Source of the DNA: Sphingobium faniae
Lineage (GTDB): Bacteria > Pseudomonadota > Alphaproteobacteria > Sphingomonadales > Sphingomonadaceae
Assembly: GCA_900100475.1 (NCBI GenBank)
Contig: FMTU01000006.1
Coordinates: 1 to 64,000, forward strand
DNA length: 64,000 bases
Direction of reading: 5' to 3'
Shown here: positions 8,441 to 17,547 of the stretch, piece by piece
How the letters are laid out: every line of letters starts with the position of its first letter
Numbering within the stretch: the first letter of the stretch is position 1
The notes under the pieces: model-generated
Told to the model about the DNA's origin: nothing
Databases searched by the model: none
What the model saw: the letters and a program-made list of their open reading frames with translations, nothing else
Translations under genes and position numbers: made by a program

Positions 8441-9550
8441 ATGATCCTACAACTCGATCTCAGCGATGAGCAGATCATGCTCGGGGAAATGCTGGAACGT
8501 TTCGTGACGGAGCGATGCGCGTCCGAAACTCGCCTGGCCCATCTGCACGCCACGCCGCCCAGGCGGCTGGCGTTGTGGCGGGAATTATGTGAGCTGGGCG
8601 TGCCGGCCGCCCTGCTGCCGCCCGAAGCCGGGGGCTTTGGCGGGACGGCCAGGGATGTCGCGGTCGTCCAATATGCGCTCGCGCCCGGCCTTCTGGTCGA
8701 ACCGCTGCTCGTCAGCGTAGCGACGTGCGGCGCGATCCTCCATGCGGCCGGTCGCACGGTCGACGCGCTGCTGTCGGGTGACGCCATCTATGCCTTCGCG
8801 CATCAGGAAGGTTTCGACGCATTTGCTGCGCCCCGCCTGCGGTTCGACCGGGATGGGGACAGCTTCGTGCTGAACGGCCTGAAACCTGCCGTTCGTCATG
8901 GCGATGTCGCCCATCGCCTGATCCTGTCGGCAAGCGGCCCGGATGACGAGATACGGTTGTTCGATCTTCCCGTCGCGGCCGATGGCATCGCCACGTCCAC
9001 GGGTCGGCTGATCGACGCGGCCGGTTCCGCCGATTTCCTGTTCGACAACGTCACGGTCGGCGCCGATGCGGCGCTGGGCGTCGACGCGCCCTCCCTGATC
9101 CGGACCGTCCTCCTCAAGGGCCTTGCCGCACTCTGCGCGGAGGCCGCGTCACTGGCGCAGGCGACCGTGCGGACGACCGGCGAATATCTCAACGTCCGCG
9201 AACAGTTCGGCGTGCCGCTCAGCAGCTTTCAGGCCTTGCAGCATCGCATCGCCGACATGCTGATCGCGGCGGAGGAGATGTCGGCGCAGGCCCGGCAAGC
9301 CGCGATTCTGGCCGACGGCCCGGCGAGCGACCGGCAGGAAAGCGCCCTGCTGATCGCCAGCCTCGCCTGCGACAATGGCGGACAGGCCGTCGGCCATGGC
9401 GCGATCCAGCTTCACGGCGGCATGGGCGTCAGCGACGAAACCCAGATCAGCCATTATGCCCGCCGCTTCGCCGCGATCCGCGCGCAGATCGGCACCAGCG
9501 ATGCCCGCGCGGCCCGGCTCGCCCGTCTTGAAGGATTTTGCGATGCCTGA
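8441..9550 (+). CDS. Acyl-CoA dehydrogenase, probable non-catalytic subunit
   Basis: 369 residues from ATG at 8441. The N-terminal helical, middle beta and C-terminal helical domains of the family are recognisable (DLSDEQIMLGEMLERFV; SLAQATVRTTGEYLNVREQFGVPLSSFQALQHRIADM; GHGAIQLHGGMGVSDETQISHYARRF). It ends soon after the HGGMG motif and lacks the GTNEVQRNLIAR-type segment. Its 3' end overlaps the next dehydrogenase by 8 bp. Such paired genes encode alpha2beta2 acyl-CoA dehydrogenases, as ChsE1-ChsE2 of steroid-degrading actinobacteria, in which the two subunits share the FAD and active site. That assignment is inferred from the pairing. Confidence 0.9.
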   Translation: MILQLDLSDEQIMLGEMLERFVTERCASETRLAHLHATPPRRLALWRELCELGVPAALLPPEAGGFGGTARDVAVVQYALAPGLLVEPLLVSVATCGAILHAAGRTVDALLSGDAIYAFAHQEGFDAFAAPRLRFDRDGDSFVLNGLKPAVRHGDVAHRLILSASGPDDEIRLFDLPVAADGIATSTGRLIDAAGSADFLFDNVTVGADAALGVDAPSLIRTVLLKGLAALCAEAASLAQATVRTTGEYLNVREQFGVPLSSFQALQHRIADMLIAAEEMSAQARQAAILADGPASDRQESALLIASLACDNGGQAVGHGAIQLHGGMGVSDETQISHYARRFAAIRAQIGTSDARAARLARLEGFCDA

Positions 9551-10730
9551 CGTGAACATTGCCGCCTTTCGCCAGGAAGTGCGTGATTTCGTGGCGGCGA
9601 ACCTGCCGGACGACATTCGCGAAAAGGTCTCGCGCTATCGCGATCTCGACAAATCGGATTATGTGCGCTGGCAGAAGATCCTTCAGGATCGCGGCTGGCT
9701 GCTGGGCGGCTGGGCCAGCGAATGGGGCGGCGCGGGCTGGTCGCCGATCCAGCAACTGGCCTTCCTTCAGGAAAGCGGCATTGCCGGCGCGCCGATGATC
9801 ATCCCCTATGGCGTGTCAATGGTCGGGCCGGTGATCCAGCGCTTCGGCACCGCCGAGCAAAAGGCCCGCCATATTCCCGGCATCGTGTCGTCCGATATCT
9901 GGTGGTGCCAGGGCTATTCGGAAACCGGCGCCGGATCGGACCTTGCCAGCCTCAAGACCTCCGCCCGGCGCGATGGCGACCATTTCGTCGTCAACGGGTC
10001 GAAGATGTGGACGACCGAGGCGCATTGGGCCGACTGGATGCATTGCCTGGTCCGCACCGACGCCAGCGGTCGCAAGCAGGACGGAATCAGCTTCCTGCTG
10101 ATCGACATGCAGACGCCTGGCATCACCATCAGGCCGATCGTCACCATCGACGGCCAGCATCACACCAACCAGATTTTTTTCGACGATGTGCGGGTGCCCG
10201 CCGAAAATCTGGTGGGAGAGGAAGGAGCAGGCTGGAAGATCGCCAAATTCCTGCTGTCCCATGAACGCCTGTCGATTTCCGACACCGGCCCCAAATTGCG
10301 GCTGATGAACCGCCTGCGCGACATGAACCGGGCGGTGCAGGCCGATCCGCATGTCGACCCGATGCTCAAGGCGACGCTGGCGCGGCGTCTCGCCGATGTG
10401 GCCGTCGAGATCGAAACCCTGCGCGCGATGGAACATTATTTCGTGGAAGGGTGGGATATGGGCCGCCCGCAAGGCGCCGACGCCTCCATCCTCAAGGTCC
10501 GGGGCACCGAAATCCTTCAGAAATTGAGCATATTGGCCACGGACCTGCAAGGTGTCCACGCGGCATCCCACGATCCCGATCACCTTCATCGCACCGCCGA
10601 TCGACCCGACACGCCCGCCGAAATCGCGAGCGCCATGACCCATCAATATCTTTACGGGCGATGCTGGTCCATCTTCGGAGGCACGAACGAAGTGCAACGC
10701 AATCTCATCGCACGAGGGGCGCTGGGATAA
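9543..10730 (+). CDS. Acyl-CoA dehydrogenase, partner subunit
   Basis: 395 residues from ATG at 9543 inside the end of the preceding gene. The FAD/substrate loop WWCQGYSETGAGSDLASLKT and the C-terminal CWSIFGGTNEVQRNLIARG are intact. The G in FGGTNE replaces the Glu of the MCAD-type YEGT motif, so the catalytic base should come from another position, as in the FadE29-like subunits of heterotetrameric enzymes. Together with the gene at 8441 it probably forms one enzyme for a bulky acyl-CoA such as a ring-bearing propionyl or pentanoyl side chain (inference). Confidence 0.92.
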   Translation: MPDVNIAAFRQEVRDFVAANLPDDIREKVSRYRDLDKSDYVRWQKILQDRGWLLGGWASEWGGAGWSPIQQLAFLQESGIAGAPMIIPYGVSMVGPVIQRFGTAEQKARHIPGIVSSDIWWCQGYSETGAGSDLASLKTSARRDGDHFVVNGSKMWTTEAHWADWMHCLVRTDASGRKQDGISFLLIDMQTPGITIRPIVTIDGQHHTNQIFFDDVRVPAENLVGEEGAGWKIAKFLLSHERLSISDTGPKLRLMNRLRDMNRAVQADPHVDPMLKATLARRLADVAVEIETLRAMEHYFVEGWDMGRPQGADASILKVRGTEILQKLSILATDLQGVHAASHDPDHLHRTADRPDTPAEIASAMTHQYLYGRCWSIFGGTNEVQRNLIARGALG

Positions 10731-10781
10731 GATGAAATCTCCGCCGATCACCGGTCAACCACAAGGGTAAGAGGGCAAAAG

Positions 10782-11879
10782 ATGGTGCCAGCGTCGTGGC
10801 GTTCGCTCTGTTCAACGCTTTTTGCCTTCATGGGCCTGACCGCATCATGCAGCGGGCCAGCGCCGCAATCCGACGCGCCCACCCATGCGCGCGTGCAGAC
10901 GATTGTCGCGGCCAGTCCCCTGATCGGCGCCAGCTATGCGGGGCGCGCCAGAGGCGTGCGGGACGTGGAGGTCCGTGCCCGCGTGTCGGGCATATTGGAG
11001 AAGCGCCATTATCAGGAAGGCAGTTTCGTCCGCCAGGGCGATCTGCTCTTTCGCATCGACCCGGCCCCCTATGCCGCGGCCGTCCGCTCCGCCAGCGGAA
11101 GTCTGAAGGTGGAGCAGGCCCGGCTGACGCTCGCCCGGCAGAGGCATGATCGTATCGAGGCGCTGCATAAGCGCGGCTTTGCCAGTGGCAGCAATCGGGA
11201 CGAAGCGGCCGGCGAACTGGCCTCCGCCCGCGCCGCGGTGGATGCGGCGCGGGCGGAACTGGATCGCGCCCGGCTGGACCTGTCCTTCACCTATGTGCGC
11301 GCGCCCATCAGCGGAATGACGGGAATGGAAACGGTATCGGAGGGCAGCCTGGTGGATGCCGGTTCGCAAACCGCCAGCCTGCTGACCACCATCACCCAGA
11401 CCGGCGATCTCTACGTCGATTTCTCCGTTCCCGAAGCAGAAGCGGAAACCATCGTCTCGGCGGTAAAAGCCGGAAATGCGCAAGCGGAACTGCTTGGGGG
11501 AGGCAGCGCCGAGCCTTTGGCTACGGCGACCATCAGCTTCATCGACAACCGTATCGACAGGGACAGCAACAGTGTCGCGATGCGCGCCAGCGTCAAGGGC
11601 GGGGAACGCATCAGCGCCGGCCAGTTCGTGCAGGTGAAGCCGATCGGACTGCGACAGCCCGAAGGGCTTTATGTGCCGGTATCGGCCATTGGCCATGGCG
11701 ACGAAGGCCCCTATCTCTGGATCGTCGACCCCACGGGCAAGGCCGCCATTCGGCCGGTCAAGACAGGTGCACGGACAGGTGACCTCGTCCGCGTCACGGA
11801 AGGATTGCGCAGCGGAGAAAAAATCGTGCTGGAAGGGGGCCTGAAACTTCAGCCGGGGATGACCATTGTCGCGCGCTGA
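10782..11879 (+). CDS. RND efflux periplasmic adaptor lipoprotein
   Basis: 365 residues. The N-terminal signal ends in a lipobox, LTASC with Cys23, so it should be anchored to the inner membrane as a lipoprotein. The order is typical of a membrane fusion protein: lipoyl-like half (VRARVSGILEKRHYQEGSFVRQGDLLFRIDP), a coiled-coil hairpin (~95-165), second lipoyl half (LSFTYVRAPISGMTG) and beta-barrel domains. It lies 51 bp after the dehydrogenase gene with no operator copy between them and may share its transcript. Its partner permease overlaps its 3' end. Confidence 0.92.
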   Translation: MVPASWRSLCSTLFAFMGLTASCSGPAPQSDAPTHARVQTIVAASPLIGASYAGRARGVRDVEVRARVSGILEKRHYQEGSFVRQGDLLFRIDPAPYAAAVRSASGSLKVEQARLTLARQRHDRIEALHKRGFASGSNRDEAAGELASARAAVDAARAELDRARLDLSFTYVRAPISGMTGMETVSEGSLVDAGSQTASLLTTITQTGDLYVDFSVPEAEAETIVSAVKAGNAQAELLGGGSAEPLATATISFIDNRIDRDSNSVAMRASVKGGERISAGQFVQVKPIGLRQPEGLYVPVSAIGHGDEGPYLWIVDPTGKAAIRPVKTGARTGDLVRVTEGLRSGEKIVLEGGLKLQPGMTIVAR

Positions 11880-14800
11880 TGGCAAAAGCAGGGGAAACCC
11901 CTTCATCGAGCGCCCCCTGCTTGCCTGCGTCCTGTCCGCCTTCATCCTGCTCGCGGGCCTGCTGGCGCTGCGGACATTGCCGATAGCCCTTTATCCCGAC
12001 ATCCTGCCGCCCATGGTGGAAATTTCCGGCAACTATCCGGGCGCAACGCCGGAAGTGGCCGCCCAGACGGTCGCAGCCCCGCTGGAGCAGCAGATAAACG
12101 GCGCCGAGGGCATGATCTACCTCCGCTCGGTCGCGGCCCCCAGCGGACAGGTTCAGATCGTGGCCAGCTTTGCTGTCGGTTCCGATCCGGACAAGGCCGT
12201 GATCGACATCCAGAATCGCGTTCAGGCCGCTCTGCCGACCTTGCCGGAGGAGGTTCGCCGGCAGGGGCTGGTCGTGCGCAAGCTGAACTGGACAGCGGTC
12301 GCCTATGTCACGATCGACGCACCCGACGGCCGGTTCGACGACAAGTTCATCTCCAACTATGCGCTGGTCAACGTCGTGGATGAGTTGCGGCGCATTCCAG
12401 GCGTCAGTCCCGTCGATGCGTTCGGCGCGAAGGAACATTCCATCCGCATCTGGCTGCGTCCGGACCGGCTCGCTCAGGCAGGACTGACGCCGGGCGACGT
12501 CGCGGCCGCCGTTCGCGAGCAGAACAGCCAATACGCCACGGGACGGATTGGCGACGAACCCATGCCCGGCCCGACCGAGCAGGCCATCAACATCACGACC
12601 CAGGGCCGCTTCGAAGATCCGCGCCAGTTCGAGCAGATCATCCTGAAAACTTCCGCCGACGGCCGGATCATCAGGCTGAGCGATGTGGCGCGCGTCGAGC
12701 TGGGCGCGCGCGATTACAGCGTGACGAGCACCCAGGGCGGGCGCCCCGCCCTTACGCTCGGCATATTCCCGCAACCCGGCGCCAATGCGGTGGATATTTC
12801 CAACGCGGTTCATCAGACGCTGGAACGGCTGGGAGAAGATTTTCCCGCCGGTCTGCGGTGGCAGGTTCCCTTCGATACGACCGACTTCGTGCGCGTGGCG
12901 ATCAAGGAAGTGCTCAAGACGCTGGCCGAAGCCATCCTGCTGGTGTTCCTCGTCGTCTACCTGTTTCTGGGAAACTGGCGCGCCACGCTGATCCCCTGCC
13001 TGGCCGTGCCAATCTCCCTGACCGGCGGTTTCGCGGGCATGTGGCTGCTGGGAGCGTCGATCAATCTCGCCACCTTGTTTGCCATGGTCGTATCCATCGG
13101 CATCGTCGTCGATGACGCCATCGTCGTGCTTGAAAATGTCGAACGGCATATGCGTCAGGACGGCGTCAATGCGCGCGAGGCGACGCGACGCACCATGGAG
13201 GAGGTCAGCGGCCCGCTCGTCATCATCGTCCTGGTGCTCACGGCCATCTTCCTGCCCATCGCTTTCATGGGCGGGCTGATAGGGGAGATTTACCGCCAGT
13301 TTGCGATCACGATTTCCGTTTCAGTGATGACATCGGGGGTCGTCGCCCTCACACTCACCCCGGCCCTGTGCGCCTTGCTGCTGAAGCCTGTCGAACACCA
13401 GCCCAAGGGCCTGCTGCGACGCCTGAACAACAGGTTCGAATGGCTGACCGAACGCTATGCGGCGGGATGTGCCTTCCTGTTGAAGCGGGTGGGGCTGGCC
13501 CTGTGCCTGATCGCGATCATGGTGGGGGCGACGCTGATGCTCAACCGGACCATTGCGACGTCGCTCATGCCCGATGAGGATCAGGGCTATGTCGTCGCCC
13601 TTCCCTTCCTGCCCCCGGCCGCGTCGCAACAGCGGACGGATGCCGTCATGGGCGCGATCGAAGACCGTTTCGCCAAACATCCGGCCGTTCGCGAGACCGT
13701 CTCTTTTGGCGGCATGGACCCCTATACCTTCATCGCCCGGCCGGGCGCGGGCTATTCCTTCATCACGCTGAAGCCGTGGAATGAACGGAAGGGCGCGGCA
13801 CTGGCCTCGCCAGCGCTGGTCGATGAAGTGAACACGCTCAATGGCGATATCGACGATGCCATGATTTTCGGCGCTCCGCCGCCGCCGATCGAGGGGCTTT
13901 CGTCCACCGGCGGCTTCGAGGCCTTTGTCCAGGCGCGGCAGAACGCGGACTACAAGGCGCTGGAAGCAGCAACCGCCCGCCTCGTCGCCGCGGCCGCGCA
14001 GCGTCCCGAACTGAGCGGGGTATTCACCAGTTTCAACGCGCAGGTGCCGCAAATCCGCATCGACGTCGATCGGGATCGGGCCAAGATGCTGGGTGTTCCG
14101 CTGGATGACATATTCCTGTCTCTCCAGAGCACCTTCGGTACTTATTATATCAATGATTTCAATCGGGAAGGACGAGTCTACAGAGTCCATATGCAGGCCG
14201 ACGGCGCCTATCGCGCGCGTCCCGAAGACTTGCGTCATGTCTTCCTGCGCAGTTCTTCCGGTGCGCAGATCCCGATCACGGCGCTGGCCACCGTCAGCAC
14301 CGTGACTGGCCCGGACCTGGTCGAACGGTTCAATGTCTTTCCGGCGGCTCGCGTCCTGGGTGGCCCCGCGCCAGGTTATAGTTCGGGACAGGCGCTCGCC
14401 GTCATGGAGGAACTCGCGCTGGAGCATCTGGGCGAGGGCTTCACGCTGGCCTGGAATTCGCAGGCTTTTCTGGAAAAGCAGAGCGCCGGCGGCGGCGCGT
14501 GGGTCTATCTGTTCGGCGCGATCATGGTCTTCCTGATCCTCGTCGGGCATTATGAGCGCATTTCATTACCCTTTGCGATCCTTCTCACCATTCCCTTCTC
14601 CATCTTCGGCGCCTTGCTCGCGGTATGGATGCGCGGCCTGCAAAATGATCTCTATCTCCAGATCGGCCTCATCACGCTGATCGGACTGGCGGCCAAAAAC
14701 GCCATCCTGATCGTTGAATTTGCCGCCAGGGACGTCAAACTCCATGGCGATGCGCGCGAAGCCGCTCTCACCGCATTGCGGCTGCGCTTCCGCCCGATCG

Positions 14801-15033
14801 TCATGACCTCGCTCGCCTTCATATTGGGCGTGCTTCCGCTGGCGATCAGCAGCGGGGCCGGAGCCAATGCGCGACATTCGATCGCGACCGGCGTCATCGG
14901 CGGAATGCTGGCGGCGACCTTCCTGGCCCCCCTCTTCACCCCGCTGCTCTTCACGATCGTGCATAACAGCCGGGCATGGCTGGGTGCCAGAATGCAGCGG
15001 CTGAGAGCAAGGAGCGACGCCCGCAAAGCCTGA
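11866..15033 (+). CDS. RND efflux permease (HAE1 type)
   Basis: About 1055 residues, the normal length for AcrB-like trimeric proton-driven pumps. The reading frame opens at a TTG (11866) inside the adaptor gene and no in-frame ATG lies near; the exact start is uncertain. First transmembrane segment is CVLSAFILLAGLLALRTLPI, followed by the porter domain (YPGATPEVAAQTVAAPLEQQINGAEGM). The charged pair in SIGIVVDDAIVVLENVERHM matches the DD proton-relay motif of TM4. A second set of transmembrane helices fills 860-1035. No outer-membrane factor gene accompanies the pair, so it would need a TolC-like protein from elsewhere. It may export the substrate or toxic intermediates. Confidence 0.92.
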   Translation: MSRADGKSRGNPFIERPLLACVLSAFILLAGLLALRTLPIALYPDILPPMVEISGNYPGATPEVAAQTVAAPLEQQINGAEGMIYLRSVAAPSGQVQIVASFAVGSDPDKAVIDIQNRVQAALPTLPEEVRRQGLVVRKLNWTAVAYVTIDAPDGRFDDKFISNYALVNVVDELRRIPGVSPVDAFGAKEHSIRIWLRPDRLAQAGLTPGDVAAAVREQNSQYATGRIGDEPMPGPTEQAINITTQGRFEDPRQFEQIILKTSADGRIIRLSDVARVELGARDYSVTSTQGGRPALTLGIFPQPGANAVDISNAVHQTLERLGEDFPAGLRWQVPFDTTDFVRVAIKEVLKTLAEAILLVFLVVYLFLGNWRATLIPCLAVPISLTGGFAGMWLLGASINLATLFAMVVSIGIVVDDAIVVLENVERHMRQDGVNAREATRRTMEEVSGPLVIIVLVLTAIFLPIAFMGGLIGEIYRQFAITISVSVMTSGVVALTLTPALCALLLKPVEHQPKGLLRRLNNRFEWLTERYAAGCAFLLKRVGLALCLIAIMVGATLMLNRTIATSLMPDEDQGYVVALPFLPPAASQQRTDAVMGAIEDRFAKHPAVRETVSFGGMDPYTFIARPGAGYSFITLKPWNERKGAALASPALVDEVNTLNGDIDDAMIFGAPPPPIEGLSSTGGFEAFVQARQNADYKALEAATARLVAAAAQRPELSGVFTSFNAQVPQIRIDVDRDRAKMLGVPLDDIFLSLQSTFGTYYINDFNREGRVYRVHMQADGAYRARPEDLRHVFLRSSSGAQIPITALATVSTVTGPDLVERFNVFPAARVLGGPAPGYSSGQALAVMEELALEHLGEGFTLAWNSQAFLEKQSAGGGAWVYLFGAIMVFLILVGHYERISLPFAILLTIPFSIFGALLAVWMRGLQNDLYLQIGLITLIGLAAKNAILIVEFAARDVKLHGDAREAALTALRLRFRPIVMTSLAFILGVLPLAISSGAGANARHSIATGVIGGMLAATFLAPLFTPLLFTIVHNSRAWLGARMQRLRARSDARKA

Positions 15034-15146
15034 AGGGCCGGGCGTTATCGGGTGACGGCGGCGCTCCGCTCTCTTTGCATAATATCAAGGTGCTGAGATG
15101 CTGACGCATCACAGTTTGGAAATGCTCCAGCGCCGCACGGGCTTAA

Positions 15147-15181
15147 CCAATGTCCGATGAGTCAAGCTCATCGGACATTGG
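15147..15181. terminator. Perfect 15-bp hairpin between convergent genes
   Basis: CCAATGTCCGATGAG and its exact reverse complement flank the 5-base loop TCAAG. It sits between the end of the RND permease and the end of the converging gene at 15201. There is no T-run, so it may be a bidirectional terminator or an mRNA 3'-end stabiliser. The rest of 15034-15200 holds nothing else I can identify. Confidence 0.55.
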
Positions 15182-15200
15182 CATAAAGCCTATTCCGCCA

Positions 15201-16196
15201 CTATCGCTGATGGCCGGCGCCCGGCGCCCAGCCTCGCTCAGACCAGCCGACACCCTCCTGCCCGTCCCAACGCAGCACCATCGGTTCGTCGAAACTCATC
15301 CCCGTATCGTAGGAAAGCGGAGATCCGGGGCAGGTATCGAAGGGCGTCAGCAGTCCTATCGGAAAACAGGCAATCGGACGGGCGAACTCCACGCTCATTT
15401 CGCCAAGCTCGCTGCCAAGAATCAGTCTGTGGGATTGTCCCCAATGATTGCCGTCGATGAAATCGGTATGCAGGATGCGGGCCTTGTAGAGCTTGTCATC
15501 CTGCGTGACCGCAGCTTCCGCCATGCCGACGGAAACGCCGTCCGCCGCTTTCATCGCGTAGATGAAAAAGGATCGCCCGCTGGGGAATGCCCCGTTCAGC
15601 CAGTTATGCCCGCCATAATGGCTGAGGTCGCGCACGCCTCGGCTGTGGTCGCGTATGGTGTAGGCGGAATCGATCGGATGGACCGATCCGTCGAGTTCGA
15701 TCACGCCGCTGGCCTGGCAGATCTGTTCGAGATGGGAAGACCCCGCCATGGTCGCGGCTTCCGTGGTCTTTCCCTTCATGTCCCAAACAGGCGACACGCC
15801 CTCGACCCGTATGTCGATGCGGCATCGGAAATATGTGTCGAAATATGTGCCCCGAGCCACCAATTCGGCGGGATCGCAGGCATAGACTGGGCCATCGAAA
15901 CGAAGCCGGGCGACGCGGCCTGGCTCCAGCACTTCATAGTCGATCAGGGCGCCCCCTGCCCCATGCGGATTTTGCACCCGCCCGAATCCCTTGAAGAAGA
16001 AATTCCGGCCGCCGGGTAACTGAAGCATGATCAGTTCGCGCCAGATCGTCGGGTCCAAAGGCAACCGGCCGCTGCTGTAGAGCAGCGCGGCGCCTGTTCG
16101 CGGACAGGCTATTTCGAGGGCGTAATTCTCGCTCCAGGCTTCGATAGGGGGAATGGATGCAATCGGATATTCGTCCGGTCCGTCATAATCATGCAT
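15201..16196 (-). CDS. Uncharacterised ~330-residue protein, divergent member of a four-paralogue family
   Basis: 331 residues from ATG at 16196 with GGGGAGG upstream; the frame stays open 49 codons further but without a ribosome site. It is rich in Trp, Gly and aromatic residues in a beta-strand-like pattern (FKGFGRVQNPHGAGGALIDY; YTIRDHSRGVRDLSHYGGH). It resembles the three other ~335-residue proteins of the island (16214, 29467, 48781), most weakly of the four. I believe relatives carry DUF7064/DUF7065-type names, and a two-domain lipocalin (CrtC/AttH-like) shape is possible, but both are uncertain. No signal peptide is seen. It lies 17 bp downstream of its paralogue in one operon. Confidence 0.75.
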   Translation of the reverse strand: MHDYDGPDEYPIASIPPIEAWSENYALEIACPRTGAALLYSSGRLPLDPTIWRELIMLQLPGGRNFFFKGFGRVQNPHGAGGALIDYEVLEPGRVARLRFDGPVYACDPAELVARGTYFDTYFRCRIDIRVEGVSPVWDMKGKTTEAATMAGSSHLEQICQASGVIELDGSVHPIDSAYTIRDHSRGVRDLSHYGGHNWLNGAFPSGRSFFIYAMKAADGVSVGMAEAAVTQDDKLYKARILHTDFIDGNHWGQSHRLILGSELGEMSVEFARPIACFPIGLLTPFDTCPGSPLSYDTGMSFDEPMVLRWDGQEGVGWSERGWAPGAGHQR

Positions 16197-16213
16197 TGCC
16201 TTGCCTCCCCGAT

Positions 16214-17233
16214 TCAGGCCTTGTTCTTCATGAAGATGCCGTGGGTGAAGTCCGTCCATTGGGCGTCCTGCGTATCGCCATAGCCCGTCCGCCCGCGATA
16301 TTCCCACCGGGTCAACCCGACCGGCACCACGGCATTGGGCCACAGGCTGAAAGACAGCGAAGCCTGCACATGGCCGGTGATATGATGCGTTTCGCCCTTT
16401 TCGTCCTCCAGTTCCACCTCCAGACGGCGCGGATGGAAGAAGACCGGATCGCGCTCTATGACGGCGCTGACCTTGACGAAACGCAGCATCTCTCCCTCGC
16501 GATACAGCCAGCCGCCCTTCAGCGCCCCGGCCGAGGTCGCTTCAGGATAAAGATCGCGCCAGATCACATCCTTTGCCGGGTCTTCATGACAGGCGCAGTT
16601 GAAGGCGAGGTCTTCGCCGAACGTGCCGGTCAGCCACGCGATCGGCGGCGAAGCTATCGCCAGTTCCTGCCGCGCCTCCGCCCAACTGCGATCGCGGATG
16701 TTGAAGCCGTCAATGGCGTAGGTCTTGCCCCGCAGCGTCAACTGCCCCTCGGTGCGCATGATCTGTTCGAAATGCTTCCGGTTGGGCAGCATCGACGGCG
16801 GCGCAACGGCGGTGTAGGTGACTTCGAAGGCATTCTGCCGCGCCGGGTCATTATAGCTTGTACGCAGCGTCTTGAACGGTTCGATGACCTTCACCGAATA
16901 GCTGTTGTCGAGGCTGTAGTCGTCGATCCCGTCCCGGATGGCGTCCATGCTCATGAAGGTGCGCATGTCGTATAATTCCGCGCTGGTCTGGACGCCCTTA
17001 TATCCCTGCCACACCGCCGCGCCGCCGGTGACGACGCCCAGATTGGGATGACACCATAAATAGGTCAGGCCATGAATGTCATGTTCCGGAATGCTGAACC
17101 CGAAATATTGGGTCTCGGTGAGGGCATAGCTGCTGACGGCCGCATTCATCTCCGGATGGAGCAGTTCGTCCTTGTCATCATATTCGCCAAATCCAAGAAC
17201 GGCATCGGCAAGAATAAAGCTTCCCTCAGACAT
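16214..17233 (-). CDS. Uncharacterised ~335-residue protein (paralogue family)
   Basis: 339 residues, ATG at 17233. It shares the blocks TETQYFGF, PEHDIHG, LRGKTYAIDGFNIRDRSW and GDTQDAQWTD with the protein at 48781, and the RDRSW block with the one at 29467. No catalytic motif is obvious; the pattern of short beta strands with conserved Trp, His and Asp suggests a binding or hydratase-like role on a hydrophobic ligand. It leads a two-gene operon and is divergent from the kinase at 17548 across operator site 4. Function unknown. Confidence 0.75.
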   Translation of the reverse strand: MSEGSFILADAVLGFGEYDDKDELLHPEMNAAVSSYALTETQYFGFSIPEHDIHGLTYLWCHPNLGVVTGGAAVWQGYKGVQTSAELYDMRTFMSMDAIRDGIDDYSLDNSYSVKVIEPFKTLRTSYNDPARQNAFEVTYTAVAPPSMLPNRKHFEQIMRTEGQLTLRGKTYAIDGFNIRDRSWAEARQELAIASPPIAWLTGTFGEDLAFNCACHEDPAKDVIWRDLYPEATSAGALKGGWLYREGEMLRFVKVSAVIERDPVFFHPRRLEVELEDEKGETHHITGHVQASLSFSLWPNAVVPVGLTRWEYRGRTGYGDTQDAQWTDFTHGIFMKNKA

Positions 17234-17391
17234 ATATGCTCTCCATCCTCTTTTCCCGATCCCCGCACCTTTCCCCGCGCGGGAGCGCTATTCGATTGAT
17301 CGCCGCCGCCGGTTCCGGGGGTCCATCGCCGACTGCTGGCATGGCCCGGACGGGCATGTCCTTATGTAGTTCCTATATATATTATTCACAA

Positions 17392-17409
17392 GCGATCTAT
17401 CTAGATCGC
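17392..17409. repeat. 8-bp perfect inverted repeat GCGATCTA/TAGATCGC
   Basis: Two arms separated by two bases in the divergent promoter gap, followed at 17411 by a further GCGATCT copy. It differs from the island-wide dyad, so it could be the binding site of another regulator acting on the leftward paralogue operon. Confidence 0.4.
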
Positions 17410-17473
17410 AGCGATCTTTCCTGCCTCACCACCGGCACCTTCAGGGATGGACATAGCGTTTCCGGACAATATG

Positions 17474-17487
17474 AAATGCTTGCATAC
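17474..17487. promoter_or_regulatory. Operator dyad, site 4
   Basis: AAATGCTTGCATAC, 12 of 14 matches, sharing the 11-mer TGCTTGCATAC exactly with site 1. It is followed by GATATG and then by the TATAAT at 17495, as expected for a repressor site inside a promoter. Confidence 0.65.
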
Positions 17488-17547
17488 GATATGCTATAAT
17501 CCTATCCATACAGGCAACGGATTCACAATGGTGGCGCGCAAGAGAGG

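Larger units (their letters stand above)
17234..17547. promoter_or_regulatory. Divergent promoter region with two inverted repeats
   Basis: This 314-bp AT-richer gap separates the paralogue operon from the kinase operon. It holds GCGATCTA-TC-TAGATCGC at 17392-17409, an 8-bp perfect inverted repeat, and operator site 4 at 17474. A TATAAT at 17495-17500 is a good -10 box for the rightward kinase gene, which places operator site 4 between the presumed -35 and -10. I see no gene in it. Confidence 0.5.
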
